From contig JABUQX010038876.1 in assembly GCA_015478945.1 (NCBI GenBank), positions 1 to 12,500 of the forward strand: a stretch of DNA of 12,500 bases, written 5' to 3'. Origin of the DNA: Trachelipus rathkii. Lineage: Eukaryota > Arthropoda > Malacostraca > Isopoda > Trachelipodidae. The position numbers were made by a program, and so were the translations under genes. How positions within the stretch are numbered: position 1 is the stretch's first letter; every line of letters starts with the position of its first letter. Under the pieces are notes generated by a model. That model was given only the letters and a program-made list of their open reading frames with translations. It was not told where the DNA came from and did no database searches. Below are positions 7,506-12,500 of the stretch, piece by piece.

Positions 7506-8572
7506 AAGGGAACTAAATAAAAGAAATTATTAATATATATAGAAGTACACTTGACCTCTGAAAAAAAAACTCGTTAAGGAAGAAAAATTTATTTTGCAAA
7601 TCTCCCGAGAAGTAAAAGTTACGTTATTTTGTGCCCCGATCGGGTATTCACATATCATTATGTTTTTTTTTTCTAATGTTCTTAATCTTTCCCTAATTTT
7701 TCTTTCATAACTTTAATCCGTGACCTTTTTCGTTTTTTTTCTCAAAATACGATAGTGACGTTTCGTATTTACCTAGACGATCCTCGGAGGGGATCAATCG
7801 AGCCGGGTTTCCTTTACGGCGTCACTATAATATATTGACGTTTCTCGATTACCATAAAAACGACCTTGAACGATCAAACGGCAATATATTTTCATTGATG
7901 AACTATCGGTAAGCGTATAATTATTATTATATGTGAGTTTATTCCGTACGTTTTATCAAGTCGACAGTAATTAAGTTAAAATTTGAAGAAAAAAATCAAT
8001 TTTTTCCGAGGTCGACTTTTTGGAGAGCGATTTTGATTTAGACCTTTTGAGTTATAAACGGTCCGATGAAACGTCACTATTGGAACTATTATTACGCTTA
8101 AAAACGTTCTAAGCGTAAAAAATGGATTCTAAACGCGTAGAGTCTTTTATTTTGGGCTTTTACGAAACGTCACTATATGACGAGGACGTTTCCGAGGTAA
8201 ATGGGCGTCGTGCAATATTTTTTATTATTTTTTTTATTTAGTTACCTCTAAAAATTATTTATCGTAGAAAATGGAATTTAAGGGAGACTAAACTATAAAA
8301 AAAAATTTAATATCCACTACACCTATAGATGATGATAAATAATTAAGAATTTAAGAAAAATTAGGAACGAAGAAAAAAAATAAATATCCAATATGTGAAT
8401 AACTGATTATTTTCAATTCTTTACAGACTTAGATTCCGTAATTATTTTTTTTTGGTTTCTCTCGTGAAAAAAATCGCTTAAGGAACAAAAAAATTTTTTT
8501 GCACCATCTCCCGAAAAGTAGAGAGTAACGTTATTTAGTGCCCCGAGTGAACCGTAGGAGGGTATACTTTAT
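7506..8572 (+). repeat. Complex repeat unit, nearly complete copy (A-F, F truncated)
   Basis: Block A starts near 7520 but loses about 65 bp after GTGCCCCGATCG, joining directly to GGTATTCACATATC. B-C-D follow to about 8215. This is one of the cleanest copies of D in the window, with GAAACGTCACTATTGG, TAAACGCGTAGAGTC and GAAACGTCACTATATGACG intact. E runs to about 8450. F stops at GAGGGTATACTTT (8572), where the sequence flips to minus-strand E. No conserved reading frame is present. Confidence 0.85.
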
Positions 8573-8654
8573 TTATTTATATTAATATTTTTTTTATAGT
8601 TTAGTCATCTATAATATATTTATTTATATTAATTTTTTTTTATAGTTTAGTCTC
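8571..8654. repeat. Short AT-rich tandem duplication at an orientation switch, period about 47 bp
   Basis: ATTTATTTATATTAAT followed by a T-run and ATAGTTTAGTC occurs at 8571 and again at 8618. Both passes are the minus-strand start of block E. The first ends in ATCTATA before the second begins, so the duplication lies exactly where the plus-strand F block gives way to the minus-strand E block. Confidence 0.7.
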
Positions 8655-9208
8655 CCTTTAATTCCATTTTCTACGATAATTAATTTTTAGAGGTAACTAA
8701 AATAAAAAAAAAAAATATTGCACGACGCCCATTTGCCTCGGAAACGTCCTCGTCATATAGTGACGTTTCGTAAAAGCCCAAAATAAATCACTCTACGCGT
8801 TTAGAATCCATTTTTACGCTTAGAACGTCGTTAAGCTTAATAATAGTTCCAATAGTGACGTTTCATCGGAACCGTTTATAACTCAAAAGGTCTAAATCAA
8901 ATTCGATCTCCAAAAAGTCGACCTCGGAAAAAATTGAATTTTTTTTTTTCAAATTTTAACTTATACCTTCGACTTATAAACGGTACTGAATAAACGTCAC
9001 CAAAATAATAATTAATACAGTTCATCCCTGAAAATATTGCCGTTTGATCGTTCAAGGTCGTTTTTATGGTAGTCGAGAAACGTCATTATATTATAGTGAC
9101 GCCGTAGAGGAAACCCAGCCTCGATTGATCCCCTCCGAGGATCGTCTCGGTAATTACGAAACGTCACTATCGTATTTTGAGGAAAAAAACGAAAAGTTCA
9201 CGGATAAA
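8573..9208 (-). repeat. Inverted repeat-unit fragment (B-C-D-E-start)
   Basis: The minus strand reads B, C, D and the start of E in the normal order. Plus-strand landmarks are GCACGACGCCCATTTGCC, CTACGCGTTTAGAATCC, AAAAAGTCGACCTCGG, TTGCCGTTTGATCGTTC, AACGTCATTATATTATAGTG and CCCCTCCGAGGATCGTCTCG. It ends in B at GTTCACGGATAAA, joining block F on the plus strand through an A-run. The plus-strand frame at 9044-9268 reads across C, B and this joint and is not a credible gene. Confidence 0.85.
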
Positions 9209-9886
9209 AAAACTCGCTTAAGGAACAAAAAACTTATTTTGCACCATCTCCCGAAAAGTAGAGAGTAACGTTATTTCGCGCAACGAGTGAACCGTAGGAG
9301 GGTATCTTTAAGATTTTTTACGTTAATTTTTAAAGTGTAGCAAAAAATCGCTCAAAGCCTATAGGATATGGGGGTCTTTGTTTTTGTTTTTTTAAATTAT
9401 TTTTTGTTTAGTTACCTCCAAAAAATTTTTTTCGTAGAAAACTGATATTAAGGGAGGCTACATTTAAAAAATAATAATAATATATATAGTAACTTGCCCT
9501 CGAAAAACCAATAAGGATACGAAAAATTTATTTTGCAACAGTCTCCCGAGAAGTAAAAAGTTACGTTTTTTTTGTGCACCGGCGCGTCGTGCAATATTTT
9601 TTGATTATTTTTTTTTAATTCTAGTTACCTCTAAAAACTTATTGATCGTGAAAATGGAATTAAGGGAGACTAAAACTAAAAATAAATTAATATAAATAAA
9701 TATACTATAAGATCATGATAAATAATTAGGAATTTAAGAAAAATTAAGAACGAAGAAAAAAATCAAATATGTGAATAACTTATTATTAGAATTCTTTACA
9801 GACTTAGATTCCGTAAATATTTTTTTTTGGTTTCTTCTCGGGAAAAAAAATCGCTTAAGGAACAAAAAAATTATTTTGCACCATCT
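9209..9886 (+). repeat. Repeat-unit fragments F-A(partial)-E-F(partial)
   Basis: F runs from AAAACTCGCTTAAGGAACA (9209) to about 9460, then A to GTGCACC (about 9578). There it jumps to the last bases of D (GGCGCGTCGTGCAATATT), skipping most of A, all of B and C, and nearly all of D. E follows to about 9830 and then the start of F to GCACCATCTC (9886), where orientation flips. The shared GTGC/GGCG bases at 9575-9590 and CTCGG at 9886-9890 bridge the two joints. Confidence 0.8.
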
Positions 9887-10165
9887 CGGAAACGTCCTCG
9901 TCATATAGTGACGTTTCGTAAAAACCCAAAATAAATGTCTCTACGCGCGTTTAGAATCCATTTTTTACGCTTAGAACGTCCGTTAAGCGTAATAATAAGT
10001 TCCAATAGTGAAGACGTTTCATCGGAAACCGTTCAAACGAAGTTCGACTCGGAAAAAATTGACATTTTTTTTTTTTCATTTAACTTATGCCTTCGACTTA
10101 TAAACGGTACGGAAAAAATCCATTCTATGTTCTTAATTATACGCTTAACGATAGTTCATCACTAT
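9887..10165 (-). repeat. Inverted repeat-unit fragment (D with scraps of C and B)
   Basis: The plus strand shows CTCGGAAACGTCCTCGTCAT, TAGTGACGTTTCGTAAAA, GCGTTTAGAATCC and CTTCGACTTATAAACGGTAC, the complement of block D. The TCGACCTCGG centre of D is reduced to TCGACTCGG. After 10125 short pieces TTCTATGTTCTTAATTA (B-like), ACGCTTAACGATAGTTCATC (inverted C) and CACTATCGTATTTTA (inverted B) are stitched together before plus-strand B resumes. The frame at 9935-10195 spans this patchwork and is not conserved. Confidence 0.75.
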
Positions 10166-11120
10166 CGTATTTTATTTTTTTTTCTATGTTCTTAATTTTT
10201 TCCTAAATTTTTTGCATCAATAATTTATACCGCGAATTTTTGTTTTTTTTCCTCAAAATACGATAGTGACTTTTCGTAATTACCGAGACGATCCTCGAAG
10301 GGGATCGAGGGCGGGTTTCCTCTACGGCGTCCACTGTAGATAATGAGTTTCGCGATTACCATAAAAACGACCTCGAACGATCAAACGACAATGTTTTCAG
10401 GGATGAACTATCGTTAAACGTATTATTTATTATTATAGAGACGTTTATTCTGTACCATTTATAAGTCGAAGGTATAAGTTAAAATTTGAAAAAAAAAATT
10501 CAATTTTTTCCGAGGTCGACTTTTTGGAGAGAGATTTTGAATTAGACCTTTTGAGTTATAAACGGTTCCGATGTAACGTCACTATTGGAACTATTATTAC
10601 GATTAACGACGTTCTAAGCGTAAAAAATGGTTTCTAAACGCGTATAGGCATTTATTTTGGGCCTTTACGAAACGTCCCTATATGACGACGACGTTTTCGT
10701 CCCGAAAAGTAGAGAGTAACGTTATTTCGTGCCCCGAGAGAACCGTAGGAGGGTTAGGAAATGGGGGTCGTGCGTAGTTTTTATAATTAATTTTTGTTTA
10801 GTTACCTCTAAAAATTATTTTTCATAGAAAACTGAATTTAATTAAGGGAGACTAAATTAAAAAAAATAATAATATATATAAAGTACACTTGCTCTCGAAA
10901 AGAAAACTCGCTTCGCTTAAGGAACGAAAAATTTATTTTGCCAACATCTCCCGAGAAGTAAAAGTTACGTTACGTTATTTTATGCCCCGATCGAAGCGTA
11001 ACTGGACCTTAAGATTTCTTTACTGTCGATATTTTATATAAAAGAATTGAATTCAGGTCTTCACTTTCATTAATTGTTTCTTTTTTTCTATGTTCTTTAA
11101 TTTCTTCCTAATTTTCATCA
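10166..11120 (+). repeat. Repeat-unit fragments B-C-D-F(partial)-A-B(partial)
   Basis: B starts at TTTTTTTCTATGTTC, C at ACCGAGACGATCC and D at GAGACGTTTATTC (about 10439). D ends at ACGACGTTTTCG near 10700 and jumps into the middle of F (CCCGAAAAGTAGAGAGTAAC). F itself lacks about 65 bp after CCGTAGGAGGGT. The F-to-A spacer and block A are intact from 10860 to 11060. B stops at TTTTCATCATATA (11120), where minus-strand E takes over. Confidence 0.8.
10439..10592. repeat. Imperfect palindrome within block D (representative copy)
   Basis: The left part, GACGTTTATTCTGTACC then TTTATAAGTCGAAGGTATAAG and AAAATTTGAA, is mirrored on the right by TTTTGAATTAGACCTTTTGAG, TTATAAACGGTTCC and AACGTCAC. 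The arms are about 50-60 bases and imperfect, centred near the CCGAGGTCGAC motif (about 10510). The same arrangement is seen in every complete D copy in either orientation, so it is a property of the unit. It may reflect an ancient inverted duplication or a foldback transposon origin. Confidence 0.65.
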
Positions 11121-11262
11121 TATAGATCATCTATACTATATTTAATTTATATTAATATTTTTTTATAGTTTAGTCTACTTAAATTCCATTTTCAACGATA
11201 AATAATTTTTTAGAGGTAACTAAATTTAAAAAAAAATAAAAAGATATGCACGACGCCCGCCC
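11121..11262 (-). repeat. Inverted repeat-unit fragment (E-start, D-end)
   Basis: The plus strand reads GATCATCTATACTATATTTA, ATAGTTTAGTCTAC, TTTAGAGGTAACTAAATT and ATGCACGACGCCC, the complement of the D/E boundary region. At 11262 GCCC is shared with block A (GCCCCGATCGAAGCG), where plus orientation returns. Confidence 0.8.
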
Positions 11263-11430
11263 CGATCGAAGCGCAAGTGGGGACCTGTAAGAATTTCTTA
11301 CGTGATATTTTAATATTAAGAATTGCATATTCAGTGTAATTCACATATCTTAATTGTTTTATTTTTTCTATGTTCTTAATTTTTCCTAATTTTCATCATA
11401 ACTTTATCCGTGAACTTTTCGTTTTTTTCC
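11263..11430 (+). repeat. Repeat-unit fragment (A-end and B)
   Basis: CCGATCGAAGCGCAAGTGG, GATATTTTAATATTAAGAATTG, CTATGTTCTTAATTTTTCC and TTATCCGTGAACTTTTCG identify the second half of A and most of B in plus orientation. The block ends in a T-run (about 11426), after which CATCTAAGTCTGTAAAG begins minus-strand E. Confidence 0.85.
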
Positions 11431-12395
11431 ATCTAAGTCTGTAAAGAATTGATAATAATCAGTTATTCACATATTGGATATTTATTTTTTTTCTTCGTTC
11501 TTAATTTTTCTTAAAGTCTTAATTATTTATCACCTTATCTAATGCTATATTTTTTTAATATTAATATTTTTTTTATAGTTTAGTCTCCGTAAATTCCATT
11601 TCTACGATAAATAATTTTTAGAGGTATCTAATTAACATAAATAAAAAATATTGCACGACGCCCATTTCCTCGGAAATGTCGTCGTCATATAGTGACGTTT
11701 CGTAAAAGCCTAAAATAAATTACTCTACGCGTTTAGAATCCATTTTTTACGCTTAGAACATCGTTAAGCGTAATTATCGTTCCAATAGTGACGTTTCATA
11801 GGAACCGTTTATAACTCAAAAGGTCTAATTCAAAATCGCTCTCCAAAAAGTCAACCTCGGAAAAAATTAGGAATTTTTTTTTCAAATTTTAACTTAGACC
11901 TTCGACTTATAAACGGTATGGAATAAACGTCACCATAATGATAATTAATACGCTTAACGATAGTTCATCCCTAAAAATATTGCCGTTAGATCGTTCGAGG
12001 TCGTTTTTATGGTAATCGAGAAACGTCATTATATTATAGTGACGCCGTAGGGGAAACCCGGCCTCGATTGATCCCCTCCGAGGATCGTCTCGGTAATTAC
12101 GAAACGGCACTATCGTATTTTGTGCAAAAAACTCGAAAAGTTCACGGATAAAAGTTATAATGAAAATTAGGAAAAATTAAGAACACGTAACATTTTACTT
12201 CAATGATAAGTGAAAACCCTGAATATCAATTTCTTCATTAAAATATCGACGTAAAAAATCTTAAAGGTCCCCACTTACACTTCGATCGGGGCACAAAATA
12301 GAACTTTTTACTTCTCGGGAGATGTTGCAAAATAAATTTTTCGTTCCTTAAGCGAGTTTTTTTTCGAGGGCAAGTGTACTATATATATTATATTA
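11431..12395 (-). repeat. Complex repeat unit, inverted copy A-B-C-D-E, ending at the unit's A terminus
   Basis: The minus strand reads A, B, C, D and E in the normal order: E at about 11431-11640, D to 11955, C to 12100, B to 12190 and A to 12395. This copy is comparatively clean. It stops at GGGCAAGTGTACTATATATA, the complement of the block A start, which is also the sequence at position 1 of the window. Copy 1 (1-1000) and this copy therefore face each other as inverted ends of the whole array. The minus-strand frame at 11907-12110 (67 codons) lies in C/D; related copies carry stops and frame changes, so it is not called. Confidence 0.85.
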
Positions 12396-12500
12396 AGACT
12401 AAGACAAGAAAAAAAAATAATTATATAAGATGTATATATTTATCGGAATATCGGTTCTTTGTAGACTATTATTTATTTATTTTTTTAAAATAATTTAGTT
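12396..12500. other. Apparent non-repeat flank
   Basis: From about 12396 (ATATTAAGACTAAGACAAG onward) the sequence does not match blocks A-F. It is very AT-rich, with TTTATCGGAATATCGG as the only distinctive stretch, and I see no gene or element in it. It probably marks the edge of the array or an insertion boundary. Confidence 0.5.

Noticed and set aside
8571..8654. Terminator- or promoter-like AT-rich runs
   Set aside because: T- and A-runs are everywhere in this repeat, and none is tied to a gene, so calling regulatory sites would be unsupported.
9935..10195. Plus-strand open frame of 86 codons
   Set aside because: It runs over inverted D and several stitched fragments. It exists only because of this particular mosaic, and shows no known domain.
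11907..12110. Minus-strand open frame of 67 codons, partly mirrored by a plus frame at 9044-9268
   Set aside because: Both come from repeat block C read on opposite strands, so they do not encode the same peptide. Other C copies interrupt them, and no domain or start context supports coding.
1..12395. CRISPR-like or bacterial origin for the regularly recurring motifs
   Set aside because: Repeat periods are over 1 kb, copies are diverged and inverted, and there are no short identical repeats with uniform spacers. There are no prokaryotic genes, and the hAT elements indicate a eukaryote.

Overview
This window reads as AT-rich, non-coding DNA from a eukaryotic, probably animal, genome. It contains no gene I can name. 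No open reading frame exceeds about 90 codons, and the ones present lie inside a repeated sequence and are not kept between its copies. Two short non-autonomous hAT-type DNA transposons with animal-style ends (CAGTGGTTCTCAAAC... / ...CCACTG) point to a metazoan. Frequent CpG dinucleotides in AT-rich DNA, the hAT type and a possible very short intron would fit an arthropod, but this is only a guess.

Nearly the whole window is one complex repeat family with a consensus period of roughly 1.35-1.4 kb. I divide the unit into blocks A-F. A starts with CTCGCTTAAGGAACG and continues into CCCCGATCGAAGCGTAAGTGG. B is T-rich, with CTATGTTCTTAATTTTTCC and ends in ATACGATAGTGACGTTTCG. C runs from ACCGAGACGATCCTCGGAGG to CAGGGATGAACTATCG. 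D is an imperfect hairpin with GTGACGTTTATTC and AAACGTCACTATTGG arms, ending CGTCGTGCAATATT. E contains GTATAGATCATGATAAAT and CCAATATGTGAATAAC. F contains CTCGCTTAAGGAACAAAA and GTGAACCGTAGGAGGGTACC. The unit is itself built from older duplications: the start of A resembles the start of F, the end of F resembles the start of E, and B resembles E in inverted orientation.

Layout: 1-4275 holds three plus-strand copies in tandem (the middle one with an extra nested copy of A-D). 4276-4730 is inverted. 4731-5085 is a single-copy island with a possible intron and coding scrap on the minus strand. 5086-7505 is a large palindrome centred near 6290, and each arm carries a hAT element at the same target site. 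7506-8572 is plus, 8573-9208 minus, 9209-9886 plus, 9887-10165 minus, 10166-11120 plus, 11121-11262 minus, 11263-11430 plus and 11431-12395 minus. 12396-12500 appears to be non-repeat flank.

The most notable result is the pair of hAT elements. Both sit in the same 8-bp target, gtatagat (complement atctatac), of the host repeat. They lie in opposite orientations relative to that repeat, so they cannot be simple copies made when the palindrome formed. The patchwork of orientation switches with short shared sequence at the joints is the second point of interest. Copies differ largely by single-base insertions and deletions, so residual long-read error or misassembly must be excluded before structure is interpreted.
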